This document shows positions 1 to 8,976 of a stretch of 64,000 bases of DNA, one piece after another. How positions within the stretch are numbered: position 1 is the stretch's first letter; the number at the start of each line of letters is the position of its first letter. The translations under genes were made by a program, and so were the position numbers. The notes under the pieces are model-generated. The model was given only the letters and a program-made list of their open reading frames with translations, was not told where the DNA came from and ran no database searches. The stretch spans positions 65,001 to 129,000 of the forward strand of contig LDXX01000004.1 in the NCBI GenBank assembly GCA_001442925.1, written 5' to 3'. This stretch comes from Candidatus Kryptonium thompsonii. GTDB taxonomy: Bacteria > Bacteroidota > Ignavibacteria > Kryptoniales > Kryptoniaceae.

Positions 1-306
<306 letters not shown>

Positions 307-319
<13 letters not shown>

Positions 320-343
320 AAATTAAATTTACAACCGAGAGTT
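307..343 (-). other. Pre-16S leader hairpin that includes the 16S 5' end
   Basis: An inverted repeat pairs AACTCTC (343-337 in the transcript sense) with GAGAGTT (313-307). After one G-G mismatch, GTTGTAAAT (335-327) pairs with ATTTACAAC (323-315), leaving a 3-nt loop. The 3' arm contains the first bases of mature 16S rRNA (GAGAGTT, E. coli 7-13). The leader could therefore sequester helix 1 of 16S rRNA or form the substrate for 5' processing. Confidence 0.6.
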
Positions 344-408
344 GTGCAGCTCTAAAAGAGCCGCAAAGGTGAAACTCTGTTAAATTGACCTGGCTCTGTG
401 CATGCCTT

Positions 409-420
409 TTTTCAAAGAAC
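409..420 (-). promoter_or_regulatory. boxA-like antitermination element in the rrn leader
   Basis: The transcript reads GTTCTTTGAAAA between the promoter and the 16S gene. This resembles the boxA elements (GTTCTTTGA-type) found in rRNA leaders of many bacteria, which bind NusB/S10. It is assigned on similarity and position only. Confidence 0.4.
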
Positions 421-444
421 ATACTCAAACTTTAGGCAAATACA

Positions 445-473
445 AATATAATAAATTTTTTTGTCTTTGTCAA
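445..473 (-). promoter_or_regulatory. rRNA operon promoter
   Basis: On the minus strand, TTGACA (473-468) is followed by a 17-nt spacer and TATATT (450-445). The same bases read as CTTG-N20-TATATTTG, matching the Bacteroidetes TAnnTTTG -7 box exactly. An A/T-rich tract lies upstream (about 500-530). The transcript would start near 438, giving a ~120-nt 16S leader. Confidence 0.75.
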
Positions 474-556
474 GTTTAACTCTGCTCGTGAAGCTTACAT
501 AAGGCAGTAATAAATTTAATAAAATTTTCGATAGAATTCAAATTACCGCTAAGTGA

Positions 557-571
557 GAAATACTGTATTTC
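557..571. repeat. Perfect 15-bp palindrome at the end of the efflux operon
   Basis: GAAATAC-T-GTATTTC overlaps the stop codon of the MtrA-like gene. There is no T-tract on either strand, so it is not a standard terminator. It could be an operator or an RNA 3'-end structure. Confidence 0.35.
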
Positions 572-1676
572 ATTGACCATCCTGAACATACTTAAACCCA
601 AGTTTAATTGAAAGCTCCGCCTTCATAAGTTCTTTCCCAAGATAAGCAGCGTGTGAAAGCTGCGTAACCCAACCATTCTTGATAATTGTCCAATAAATGC
701 TCCTAGCGTCTTTTCCTTCTATCACTCGTAGAAGTTTGTTCTCGTAAGAATAATGTTCCACAACTATGATTTCCCTTTCACGTTGAGGTATTATCACGAA
801 ATAACCTGCTCTGTCCATCTCAACTCTATCGGGCTCCTGAGCTTGGATAACTTGCACACTTTCAGTGGATTTGATTTCTCCTGTGAACTCACATGAGCTA
901 CACGAGGCGATCACTTGGCGAGAAATTTTCCTAATTTCATCAACGATTGTATTTATATCTTCACACCCGATCATGTCAATAACTTGAACTTGTTTACGAA
1001 ACGTTTCGACTTCTTCACGGGTTACATTTTTTAAAATAGGATGCTTTCCTGGAGAAGCAATAATCCTCATCTTTTCATCAACACCATTTTCTTTTAAAGC
1101 AAGAATTGTCCTACCACTATAGTGACCTTCGGGGTCCTTCCCAACTAAAAGAAGAGCGCGAATTGTAGGGTTAGTTATCGTATTCTTGATAATTTTATCA
1201 ATCCCGATGTTTTCTGTTTCCGTTTTTCCAACAATGCAAAGTTCCTTAGGTCTTACCTTGACAAGCTGTTCTGCAAGTTCAACACTTGCAAGAGTTGACA
1301 CAGCAACTGGACATTCAACACCGTCGCAGAAGGCAAAATATTCACCAGCAACAACGGGCCATGTTTTTTCTCTTACTTCAAATGTACAACTTAGGGCACT
1401 TGATTCAGCTTCAGGAAAAGCTTTATTAAATACATTCATTGCAACAGCTGGATAGCAGTACTCACATCCAAGGCAAGCATATTTTATTTGTTCCATTCCA
1501 TTCAGATATTTTTCAATATTTTCAAGAATCGCAGAGTATTCAATTTGAGATGTCTCAAAGTAAGCTCGAAGTTTTTCCAATGTCTCCTTCATACAACCAC
1601 ATTTCCTACACTTTGCAAGATTTATACCTTCCTGCAGTTTAGATATAATCTTGTTGGTTGACTCTTCTCGTTTCAT
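570..1676 (-). CDS. MtrA-like corrinoid-type protein with C-terminal DUF4346 domain
   Basis: The middle of this 368-residue protein resembles MtrA, the cobamide-carrying subunit of methanogen tetrahydromethanopterin S-methyltransferase. Visible blocks are WPVVAGEY (~106-113), CPVAVSTLAS (~122-131), KTETENIGIDKIIKN (~151-165), a GHYSG segment with His185 at about the position of the cobalt-ligand His in MtrA, and VQVIDMI (~230-236). The C-terminal ~85 residues look like DUF4346 (YWTIIKNGWVTQLSHAAYLG). The N-terminus adds clusters C23-x2-C26-x-C28 and C68-x2-C71-x2-C74, with C259-x2-C262 later, which suggests a bound metal or Fe-S cluster. No membrane anchor is visible, unlike archaeal MtrA. 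The ATG at 1676 is preferred to an upstream TTG because AAAGGAG (1692-1686) lies 9 nt before it. It is the last gene of the efflux operon. Family assignment is fairly sure; function in this bacterium is unknown. Confidence 0.8.
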   Translation of the reverse strand: MKREESTNKIISKLQEGINLAKCRKCGCMKETLEKLRAYFETSQIEYSAILENIEKYLNGMEQIKYACLGCEYCYPAVAMNVFNKAFPEAESSALSCTFEVREKTWPVVAGEYFAFCDGVECPVAVSTLASVELAEQLVKVRPKELCIVGKTETENIGIDKIIKNTITNPTIRALLLVGKDPEGHYSGRTILALKENGVDEKMRIIASPGKHPILKNVTREEVETFRKQVQVIDMIGCEDINTIVDEIRKISRQVIASCSSCEFTGEIKSTESVQVIQAQEPDRVEMDRAGYFVIIPQREREIIVVEHYSYENKLLRVIEGKDARSIYWTIIKNGWVTQLSHAAYLGKELMKAELSIKLGFKYVQDGQ

Positions 1677-1690
1677 TTTGATCAACTCCT

Positions 1691-2251
1691 TTAAGTTAAT
1701 AAGTTAAGTTTTCCTTTTAACCATCCTACTAACGGCGGAAGCCAACAAAGATTTATTGGGATCGTTTCCAATGCTGTATAGACCTGAGCGGTGGGACTAA
1801 ACCCCATCAAGCGAGTTACAAGTAATCTAATAGGAACAATGAAAATAACTAACAAACTTGTAAGCATCACAGGATGACGAACATATTGATTAATAGCTTT
1901 TGACCATGAGCGTTCTTTTTTCCTAAGGAAAACTAAGCCTGAAATGTTAGCCCCCATCTGGGCACTAAGCGCATATAAATAGGGTAAGAATTTACCCCAT
2001 CCATAAGCTTCAGCTATGGAACCACTTTTCCGATGGAATCGCCGACGAAGAGCATAAACTCTATCAAAGATACTTTCACCTTCTCCTGAAAGAGCGCGGA
2101 CGATCCACTGTCCAATAGAACTGCGTTGGAGACCCAAAAAATCCAGCAAAACACCAACAAAGAGCCCACTAGCATATACCAAAACAGTATACTTGAGCAA
2201 CTTACCAAATTCACTTTTTTCTTCTACACTATCCTTTACTCCCTCGCTCAT
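1691..2251 (-). CDS. Unrecognised integral membrane protein of the efflux operon
   Basis: A 186-residue protein that I do not recognise. Hydrophobic stretches lie at about 20-40, 127-147 and perhaps 88-106 and 165-178. Between the first two is a basic segment with RRRFHRKSG (~69-77) that would face the cytoplasm. AGGG sits 5 nt before the ATG. It lies 10 bp after the OsmC-like gene and 14 bp before the MtrA-like gene, so it is almost surely co-transcribed and could be a membrane partner of one of them. No catalytic motif is visible. Confidence 0.75.
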   Translation of the reverse strand: MSEGVKDSVEEKSEFGKLLKYTVLVYASGLFVGVLLDFLGLQRSSIGQWIVRALSGEGESIFDRVYALRRRFHRKSGSIAEAYGWGKFLPYLYALSAQMGANISGLVFLRKKERSWSKAINQYVRHPVMLTSLLVIFIVPIRLLVTRLMGFSPTAQVYTALETIPINLCWLPPLVGWLKGKLNLLT

Positions 2252-2261
2252 AATTCCCTAA

Positions 2262-2828
2262 TTAAATTTTGTTTTTACATTTTCCATCAATTATGATTTT
2301 GTTTAAAATTTCCAAACTTGGAACAAGCTTAACCGGATTCCTTAAAGTGAATACCACCGGGCATCGTTGCAATGCCAATTCTTCAGCCTGCTTTATTTTT
2401 TCTGCTGGCTCATCGCTCACAACTGTTAACTTTACACGAACTTCTTCCGTTATTGATTCATCGCTTAAACCCAATACCTTTGAAAAATTAATATCAGCTT
2501 CAACTTTTGTAGTTAGCTTTTTTAATTTGATACCGAGCATCGGTGCCATAGTAGCAAATGTTCCGGTATAGCAAGAAGCCAATCCAAAAAAGCAGTAGTG
2601 CATAGGTCCCGGCAACGAACCAGTTCCACCCATAAATGTCGGATTATCAACTTTAAATTCTGTTTCTCCTCCTTCAAATTTTATTTTGGAAACAAACTGC
2701 ACATTGCCCTCCTCAAGAACCCATTCTCCTTCAATGACTTGGGTCTTTCTTGCCAGGGAACGATCCTTTTTTATTTGCGTTTCAAACGATCGAACGCCCT
2801 CGATGTTTACATTATTAATTTTGCTCAT
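2262..2828 (-). CDS. OsmC/Ohr family protein
   Basis: This 188-residue protein has the OsmC fold markers: GGTGSLPGPMHYCFFGLASC with Cys86, followed by GTFATMAPMLGIKLKKL, and a second conserved Cys156 in QRCPVVFTL. In characterised OsmC/Ohr enzymes this cysteine pair reduces organic hydroperoxides with lipoylated or other dithiol donors. Many operon-embedded relatives have no proven substrate. AGGAGG precedes the ATG. It lies between the PII-like and the membrane-protein genes of the efflux operon, which suggests a role in thiol or redox stress that comes with metal exposure. Family is certain, substrate unknown. Confidence 0.9.
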   Translation of the reverse strand: MSKINNVNIEGVRSFETQIKKDRSLARKTQVIEGEWVLEEGNVQFVSKIKFEGGETEFKVDNPTFMGGTGSLPGPMHYCFFGLASCYTGTFATMAPMLGIKLKKLTTKVEADINFSKVLGLSDESITEEVRVKLTVVSDEPAEKIKQAEELALQRCPVVFTLRNPVKLVPSLEILNKIIIDGKCKNKI

Positions 2829-2875
2829 AATTACCTCCTGATTTTATTGTTTAATAAATGAATAATTTGTTCAAA

Positions 2876-3217
2876 TCATATTGCTTCTTCGCCTCTCTCA
2901 TTTGTCCTTATTTTAACAACGTTACTAACTTCTATAACGAATATTTTTCCATCGCCTGGATTACCGGTGTGAGCGTTTTCTTGAATCGTATTTACAACTG
3001 TTTCGGCAAGTTCATCTCGAACAACAATTTCTATTTTAATCTTTGGTACAAACTCATAAATGCCTTCGTTACTTAATTCTTTTTCTTTACTCCTGCGCGT
3101 TTTGCCAAATCCTTTTACCTCTGAAATAGTTACTCCTGGAAGTCCTTCAATCTTATGAAGAGCTGTTAACACTTTTGTTAACATAAACGGCTGTATTATT
3201 GCTTTTATCTCTTTCAT
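2876..3217 (-). CDS. PII-like signal protein linked to the CzcA pump (PII-NG type)
   Basis: 113 residues with the PII fold: MKEIKAIIQPFML start, EVKGFGKTRR before the T-loop (~33-42), VPKIKIEIVV after it, and the B-loop TGNPGDGKIFV (~84-94) that binds ATP/ADP in GlnB. Aligned with E. coli GlnB, the T-loop position of the uridylylated Tyr51 is Glu48, so control by GlnD is not expected. PII-like genes next to CzcA/CusA pumps were described as the PII-NG group. Here the gene starts 46 bp after the pump gene and has a strong AGGAGG site. A role in sensing nucleotides or metal and gating the pump is inferred from context. Confidence 0.9.
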   Translation of the reverse strand: MKEIKAIIQPFMLTKVLTALHKIEGLPGVTISEVKGFGKTRRSKEKELSNEGIYEFVPKIKIEIVVRDELAETVVNTIQENAHTGNPGDGKIFVIEVSNVVKIRTNERGEEAI

Positions 3218-3263
3218 ACTTCCTCCTATATGTTAAATTTTTTATATACCATCCCTTCGGGCA

Positions 3264-6200
3264 TTATAACTCCGGTTCTTCTTTCTGTTTTTCAAACCAC
3301 ATATAAAGTGTTGGAAGAACAAACAGTGTTAATAATGTTGATGTGATCAACCCACCGATAACAACAGTTGCAAGTGGCCTCTGAACCTCCGCACCAGCGC
3401 CTGTTGAAATTGCCATTGGAATAAAACCTAGCGATGCAACAAGTGCAGTCATAAGCACTGGTCTTAACCTTATCGTTGCACCTTCGATTACTGCTTCTTC
3501 CAAAGGCTTTCCTTCCTGACGTAATTTATTTATAAATGAAACCATTACAATCCCATTTAGCACTGCAACACCAAACAATGCGATAAATCCAACTCCAGCA
3601 GAAATGCTAAAGTGCATTCCCCTTATTAATAGTGAAAAAATACCACCAACAATTGCAAATGGAATCCCTGTGAAAACTAGCAAAACATTTCTTATCGAAC
3701 CAAAAGAAATGAACAGCAATAAAAAGATTAAGAAGAGAGAAAGCGGAACTACAACTGCTAATCTCTCCCTTGCCCTTTGAAGCTGCTCAAAAGTTCCTCC
3801 CCATTCTAAATAATATCCAGGTGGGAGCTTCACTTTTTCATAAATTATCTTTTCAGCTTCTTCAACAAAACTTCCAATATCTCTTCCTCTCACATTGAGT
3901 TCTACGACAATTCTTCGCTGACCATGTTCACGGCTTATTTGTGCGGGACCTTCTTCAATGTAAACATCTGCAATCTGACTTAACGGAATGTTTGAACCAT
4001 TTGGAGTTGGAACTAGAATATTTTTTATAGCATCAATATTATTACGTGCATCTTCTTTGAATCGCACAACTAAATCAAATCTTTTTTCGCCTTCAAAAAC
4101 TTCTCCAGCGGATTTACCAGCAATTGCTATTTCGATAATTTGATTGACATCAGCTACATTAATACCATAGCGTGCAATTTTAGCTCTATCAGGTTTTATT
4201 ACAAGCTGGGGCAAACCAGAGACCTGTTCAACTTTTACATCTGCAGCGCCTCTGATTTTGCTTACTACTTTTGCAATCTCTTCGGCTTTTTCTTTAAGGG
4301 TGTCAAGATCCTCTCCAAAAATTTTTATAGCAATATCTGAACGAACCCCTGCGATCAATTCGGCAACCCTTAATTGAATAGGCTGTGAAAAGCTAAAAAT
4401 CATACCTGGAAATTTTGAAAGCTCCTTACTCATTGCATTAACAAGTTCCTCTTTGGTTCTTCCTGTTTTCCATTCCTCTTCTGGTTTGAGCATTACTAAT
4501 ATATCGCTCATCTCTACGCCCATAGGATCTGTCCCTATCTCCGCCCTTCCAGTTTTAGATACAACATAATTTACCTCAGGAAATTTCAAAATTTCTTTTT
4601 CAATTAAGGATGAAGTATTTACAGCAGTTGTCAATGATGAGCTTGGAAGTCTTAATACTTGTATTGCTATAGAACCTTCGTCAAGTTGAGGAATAAATTC
4701 GCTTCCTAAAAAGGGAAAGATTATAAGACTAATAACAACAAGTGTAGCAGCAACCCCAGCTACTATAACTCTTTTATGAAGAATCTTTCTTAACAATGGA
4801 ACATATATCCTTTTTGCAAAAGTAATAATTGGACTTTCTTTCTCCGCCACATTTCCTTTTCGGAATATCAATGCATTCATAGCCGGCACATAAGTTAAGC
4901 TAAGAATGAGAGCTCCTATCAGAGCATAAGTTACTGTATATGCCATTGGTCTGAACATTTTCCCTTCCATACCAGTAAGGGTCATAATTGGCAAGTAAAC
5001 GATAATGATTATTCCAACACCGAAAACAATAGGTCGTCCAACTTCAAGAGCAGATTCCAATAATGTTTCTTCTGTGGTTAATTCATTTCTTTTCTCGTTA
5101 AGCCTTCTTACGGCGTTTTCAACCATTACCACTGCTCCATCCACAATCAAACCAAAATCTATTGCACCAAGCGACATCAAATTACCAGATACGCCTGTTG
5201 CAACCATCATTATCACAGCAAACAGCATTGAAAGAGGAATCACTGAAGCAACTATAAAACCTCCACGCAAATTAAAAAGAAGAAGAATGAGAATAAGTAT
5301 TACAAGTATCCCTCCTTCAATTAAATTAGTTGTAACTGTTCTTATGGTTTTATTCACCAATTCTGTTCTATCATAGAAAGGTTCAATTGTAACTGTATCA
5401 GGCAAAGCCCTCTTAATTGCTTCTATTTTTTCTTTTACTCTATTTACAACCACACGACTGTTTTCACCTTTAAGCATCATTACAATTCCGGCAACAACTT
5501 CACCATTGTCGTTCATTGTCACGGCACCTTGTCTAATTGCCCCATCAATTTTCACATCGGCGACATTGTGGACATAAATTGGGGTTCCGTTATTGTTTGT
5601 TTTGACAATGATGTTTTTAATATCTTCTATATTTTGCACCAGGCCAGAACCTCTTATTAAGTATTGTTCATTTGCATGTTCAATGTAAGCACCTCCTGCG
5701 TTGGCATTATTTTCAGCAATAGCGTTGAACACATCTCGCAGGGTAAGATTGTAGCTTAGCAACTTTTGTGGATCTACCAATACTTGATATTGCTTTTCAA
5801 TTCCACCCCAGCTGTTCACCTCGTTAACCCCAGGGACAGTTAATAAATGCCTCTTGACAATCCAATCCTGAAGCGTTCTCGTTTCCATTAACCAAGTGGA
5901 ATCTTGTTTAACTGATTTATCCTTAGGTCTAACGATATATTGATAAATTTCACCGAGACCTGTGCTGATCGGTCCAAGTTTTGGGGTACCAAATTCAGGG
6001 GGTATATTCTCTTTCGCCGTTTGAAGTCGCTCAAACACAAGTTGACGTGCAAAGTAAATATCAACATTATCGTGAAATACCACTGTCACAACTGATAGTC
6101 CAAACTTAGAGATAGAGCGTATTTCTTCCACCCCAGGTAATCCACTCATTGCAACTTCAATTGGGAAAGTTATATATCGTTCAACCTCAAGTGGAGCAAG

Positions 6201-6365
6201 TGTTGGCGAACTTGTAATAATTTGCACCTGTATATTAGTTACATCGGGAACGGCATCAATTGGTAAAACTCTAAGTGCAGCTATTCCGCCTGCGATAAGC
6301 AGGATAACTCCAAATAAAACAAGTAATTTCTGCTTCAGTGAAAATCTTAATATTCTCTCAATCAC
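3264..6365 (-). CDS. czcA: CzcA-type heavy-metal efflux RND transporter
   Basis: At 1033 residues this is full length for the HME-RND family (12 membrane segments, two large periplasmic loops). The fourth membrane segment carries DFGLIVDGAVVMVEN with Asp403, Asp409 and Glu416, matching the D402/D408/E415 proton-relay signature of CzcA. This indicates divalent cations (Zn, Co, Cd, Ni) rather than the Cu/Ag type. It would form the inner-membrane trimer of the tripartite pump with the two genes before it. The start is GTG, with GGAGG 8 nt upstream. Exact metal cannot be read from sequence. Confidence 0.95.
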   Translation of the reverse strand: MIERILRFSLKQKLLVLFGVILLIAGGIAALRVLPIDAVPDVTNIQVQIITSSPTLAPLEVERYITFPIEVAMSGLPGVEEIRSISKFGLSVVTVVFHDNVDIYFARQLVFERLQTAKENIPPEFGTPKLGPISTGLGEIYQYIVRPKDKSVKQDSTWLMETRTLQDWIVKRHLLTVPGVNEVNSWGGIEKQYQVLVDPQKLLSYNLTLRDVFNAIAENNANAGGAYIEHANEQYLIRGSGLVQNIEDIKNIIVKTNNNGTPIYVHNVADVKIDGAIRQGAVTMNDNGEVVAGIVMMLKGENSRVVVNRVKEKIEAIKRALPDTVTIEPFYDRTELVNKTIRTVTTNLIEGGILVILILILLLFNLRGGFIVASVIPLSMLFAVIMMVATGVSGNLMSLGAIDFGLIVDGAVVMVENAVRRLNEKRNELTTEETLLESALEVGRPIVFGVGIIIIVYLPIMTLTGMEGKMFRPMAYTVTYALIGALILSLTYVPAMNALIFRKGNVAEKESPIITFAKRIYVPLLRKILHKRVIVAGVAATLVVISLIIFPFLGSEFIPQLDEGSIAIQVLRLPSSSLTTAVNTSSLIEKEILKFPEVNYVVSKTGRAEIGTDPMGVEMSDILVMLKPEEEWKTGRTKEELVNAMSKELSKFPGMIFSFSQPIQLRVAELIAGVRSDIAIKIFGEDLDTLKEKAEEIAKVVSKIRGAADVKVEQVSGLPQLVIKPDRAKIARYGINVADVNQIIEIAIAGKSAGEVFEGEKRFDLVVRFKEDARNNIDAIKNILVPTPNGSNIPLSQIADVYIEEGPAQISREHGQRRIVVELNVRGRDIGSFVEEAEKIIYEKVKLPPGYYLEWGGTFEQLQRARERLAVVVPLSLFLIFLLLFISFGSIRNVLLVFTGIPFAIVGGIFSLLIRGMHFSISAGVGFIALFGVAVLNGIVMVSFINKLRQEGKPLEEAVIEGATIRLRPVLMTALVASLGFIPMAISTGAGAEVQRPLATVVIGGLITSTLLTLFVLPTLYMWFEKQKEEPEL

Positions 6366-6367
6366 GG

Positions 6368-7579
6368 TTATTCCTCCTCTCCAAGTGTTTCTTTTAGCAG
6401 TTCAGATTTAAGGAAGAATACACCTTTCGTTACAATTTTATCGCCCTTCTTTAAGCCAGATGTAATTTCAACGAAACCACTGAACTCAGTGCCAGTTTCT
6501 ACATACTGCTTAATGAAGGTAGAATCATCTTTAACTAAAAACACATATTTTTTATTACCTTCGCTAACTAAAGCCTCCGTCGGTATTGCTATACCTTTGA
6601 TATTGGTGCTAATGGGAATAAAAAGTTCACCAAACATATTTGGCTTAAGTTTACCATCAATATTTTGAAGCGAAGCCCTAACTTTAATTGTTCTTGTATG
6701 CTCATCCACAATTTGTCCAATAAGAATTACTTCTCCTTTAAACCTTTCATTTGGATATGCATAGGTAGTAAATTCAACTTTTGGCTTGCCTGAAATTTTG
6801 GTTAAATCCTTTTCGTAAATCTGTCCTTCTGCCCAAAGATTGGATATATTCATTATCTTGAATGCAGTGGTGTTCGCTTCGATAAACTGTCCAATCACAA
6901 CATTTCTTTCAGTGACAATTCCACTTATTGGAGCTTTGATTGGTAAAATTCCTGGGATATGCTCAGAACCACTCCCCTCAATATCTTTCTCTTCCAATCC
7001 GATTGAATGAATTTTTTTATCCGCAGCATTGAACTCGGCAATTGCCTTTTCATATTCCGCCTTCGCTTCCTGCAAAGCTTTTTGTGAACCAACATTTTGT
7101 TCAAATAAAATCTTTTGTCTTTCATAAGCGGATTTGTAATACTCAAGGTTTGATTTTGCCTGTAGATATGCTGCTATCACCTCACCGATATCAGATCCTT
7201 CAATGAGCATCAATACTTGTCCTGCTTTTACAAAGTCTCCTTCTTTAACAAAAACTTGAGATACCCTCCCTTGAATCAAAGAACCAACCTGTGCTTCATA
7301 ATCTTGATTGGTAATTAACCTGGCTGGTACCCTCAGCATCCCTGTAATTGGTCTTTCCTTCACCTCTTCGAAATCAAGAACAATTTTACTTCTTACGTCA
7401 GATGAAAGCACTAACTCGTTTGTTTCATTTTTGCTCTTTGGCTCTTCTATACTTTCATTCGTGAATTTCTCATTTTTATTTTTGCCCAACACTACCAAAA
7501 TCGCTAATGTAAAAAGGATCGCTGTTAAGAATGTAATAGCTATCTTTCCCTTTAATTTAAATTTGGCTTCTTTGAACAT
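6368..7579 (-). CDS. czcB: Membrane fusion protein of the metal efflux pump
   Basis: A periplasmic adaptor of about 403 residues (HlyD/CzcB family). It has an N-terminal signal anchor (~10-33), the biotinyl-lipoyl-like half-motif GRVSQVFVKEGDFVKAGQVL, a helical hairpin (~130-195), the second lipoyl half ending in IKAPISGIVTERNV, a beta-barrel domain and a membrane-proximal domain near the C-terminus. It links the RND pump to the outer-membrane factor. The ATG at 7579 is preferred to the GTG six bases upstream because AGGGAG ends 5 nt before it. No His-rich N-terminal metal-binding stretch is present. The stop is 2 bp from the start of the pump gene. Confidence 0.92.
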   Translation of the reverse strand: MFKEAKFKLKGKIAITFLTAILFTLAILVVLGKNKNEKFTNESIEEPKSKNETNELVLSSDVRSKIVLDFEEVKERPITGMLRVPARLITNQDYEAQVGSLIQGRVSQVFVKEGDFVKAGQVLMLIEGSDIGEVIAAYLQAKSNLEYYKSAYERQKILFEQNVGSQKALQEAKAEYEKAIAEFNAADKKIHSIGLEEKDIEGSGSEHIPGILPIKAPISGIVTERNVVIGQFIEANTTAFKIMNISNLWAEGQIYEKDLTKISGKPKVEFTTYAYPNERFKGEVILIGQIVDEHTRTIKVRASLQNIDGKLKPNMFGELFIPISTNIKGIAIPTEALVSEGNKKYVFLVKDDSTFIKQYVETGTEFSGFVEITSGLKKGDKIVTKGVFFLKSELLKETLGEEE

Positions 7580-7604
7580 TTTCACTCCCTTGCTAAATTT
7601 TGAT

Positions 7605-8888
7605 TCATTTTATTTCCATTAAACTTTGTCCCACTATTTCCTCAAGTTTGAATATGGAACGGTAATAGTTTAACAAGACATTTGTATAGTTAACATGTGC
7701 GTTTATCAATGTTTGTTTTGCTTGCAAAAATTCTATATAAGTAATTTCACCTGCATCATAGCTTGCTGTTGCCGAGCGATAAACTTCCTCCGCCTGTGGA
7801 AGAATGTCGCTTATGTAAAGCTCAACCTGTCTTAAGTTATTTTCATAATCGTTAAAAGCACTTTTCAACCTCAGATAAATTTCATTCTTTATTAACTGCA
7901 GTTCGGATTTTGCGATATTTAAATTTGCTGTTGCTTCCTGTATTTGACCTCTATTCCCAAATAGAAACCAAAGGGGAACAGACATACCAAACGAAACACC
8001 GTAAAATCCTTTATAACCATCCCGCATTTGCCTAAAATAGGCAACATTAAATACTGGCAACAAAGAAGAAAGAGCGAGCGATCTATTAATTGATGAAATG
8101 TTTACATTTAGTTCAAAAACTTTTATTTCTGGATTTACCAAAAGCGTTAGGTTATATAACTCTTCCAGTGTGTATTTTTTTAAAGGTACATAAGATAAGC
8201 TATCAGATAGGATAAAGATTTCATCTTCCCTCTTTCCATATCCAAGAGCGAAATTGAGTTCTGCAAATGCGATTTTCAATTCATTCCTTGCGATTTCGAG
8301 GTTATTTTTCGCTTCTGTAAACTGAACCTTCGCTGTTAATCTTTCAAGATTAGTTCCCTCGCCAACATTATACCTTATCTCTGCCTTTTTATAAAAATCT
8401 TCTGCTATTTTTAAATTTTCCTCTGCTATTTTTAATAAATTTTTCTTTGCGAGAACATTGTAATAGGCAGATTTAATTTGTGCTATTACGCTAATTTCAG
8501 TTTGCTTCAATCTATAAAAAGCGATCTGTTCCTCCTCCTTGAATCTAGAACCTCTTAAAAAATAGTTTGAAGGGAATTCAAAAAACTGTTTTGCTTCAAA
8601 CGTCCTTTCGCTGAAACTTCTCAAGAAATTAGTGTTCAATGGCGCATATTCATAGCTTATGCCAATTTCCAGTGGTGGCAGTGAAATTCCGCTCCAGAAT
8701 CTACCTTTAGCTGCCAAGATATTTTGTTGTGCTGATTTTATTAACGGATTATTTTTTAAGCCAATTTCAATTGCTTCTTTTAGCCTTAACTCTTTATCCA
8801 TTCCCTGTGTAACTTCATCCCTTGGGGATTGAGCATTAAGAGTCGTTAGCGCAAATATCAAAATGAACGAAGCAAATAATTGCTTCAT
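7605..8888 (-). CDS. czcC: Outer-membrane efflux factor (TolC/CzcC family)
   Basis: 427 residues with a signal peptide (~1-19, ending LNAQ) and two outer-membrane efflux repeats. Each holds the long helical arms typical of TolC channels, for example KSAYYNVLAKKNLLKIAEEN in repeat one and LKSAFNDYENNLRQVELYIS in repeat two. It would provide the outer-membrane and periplasmic tunnel for the pump encoded downstream. Gap to the fusion-protein gene is about 25 bp. No lipobox cysteine is seen. Confidence 0.92.
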   Translation of the reverse strand: MKQLFASFILIFALTTLNAQSPRDEVTQGMDKELRLKEAIEIGLKNNPLIKSAQQNILAAKGRFWSGISLPPLEIGISYEYAPLNTNFLRSFSERTFEAKQFFEFPSNYFLRGSRFKEEEQIAFYRLKQTEISVIAQIKSAYYNVLAKKNLLKIAEENLKIAEDFYKKAEIRYNVGEGTNLERLTAKVQFTEAKNNLEIARNELKIAFAELNFALGYGKREDEIFILSDSLSYVPLKKYTLEELYNLTLLVNPEIKVFELNVNISSINRSLALSSLLPVFNVAYFRQMRDGYKGFYGVSFGMSVPLWFLFGNRGQIQEATANLNIAKSELQLIKNEIYLRLKSAFNDYENNLRQVELYISDILPQAEEVYRSATASYDAGEITYIEFLQAKQTLINAHVNYTNVLLNYYRSIFKLEEIVGQSLMEIK

Positions 8889-8976
8889 ACTTTTCCTATA
8901 TGATTTTTTTAAAATGGTGATGTGAGATTATATATCCATATAAGGGAACTAATGGAAAGGGGGAATGGAGGAGGTT

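Noticed and set aside
5005-5376. 123-codon frame antisense to czcA (and similar frames antisense to gyrA, dxs and others)
   Set aside because: Long antisense frames are mirror effects of coding bias in real genes; none has a recognisable protein pattern.
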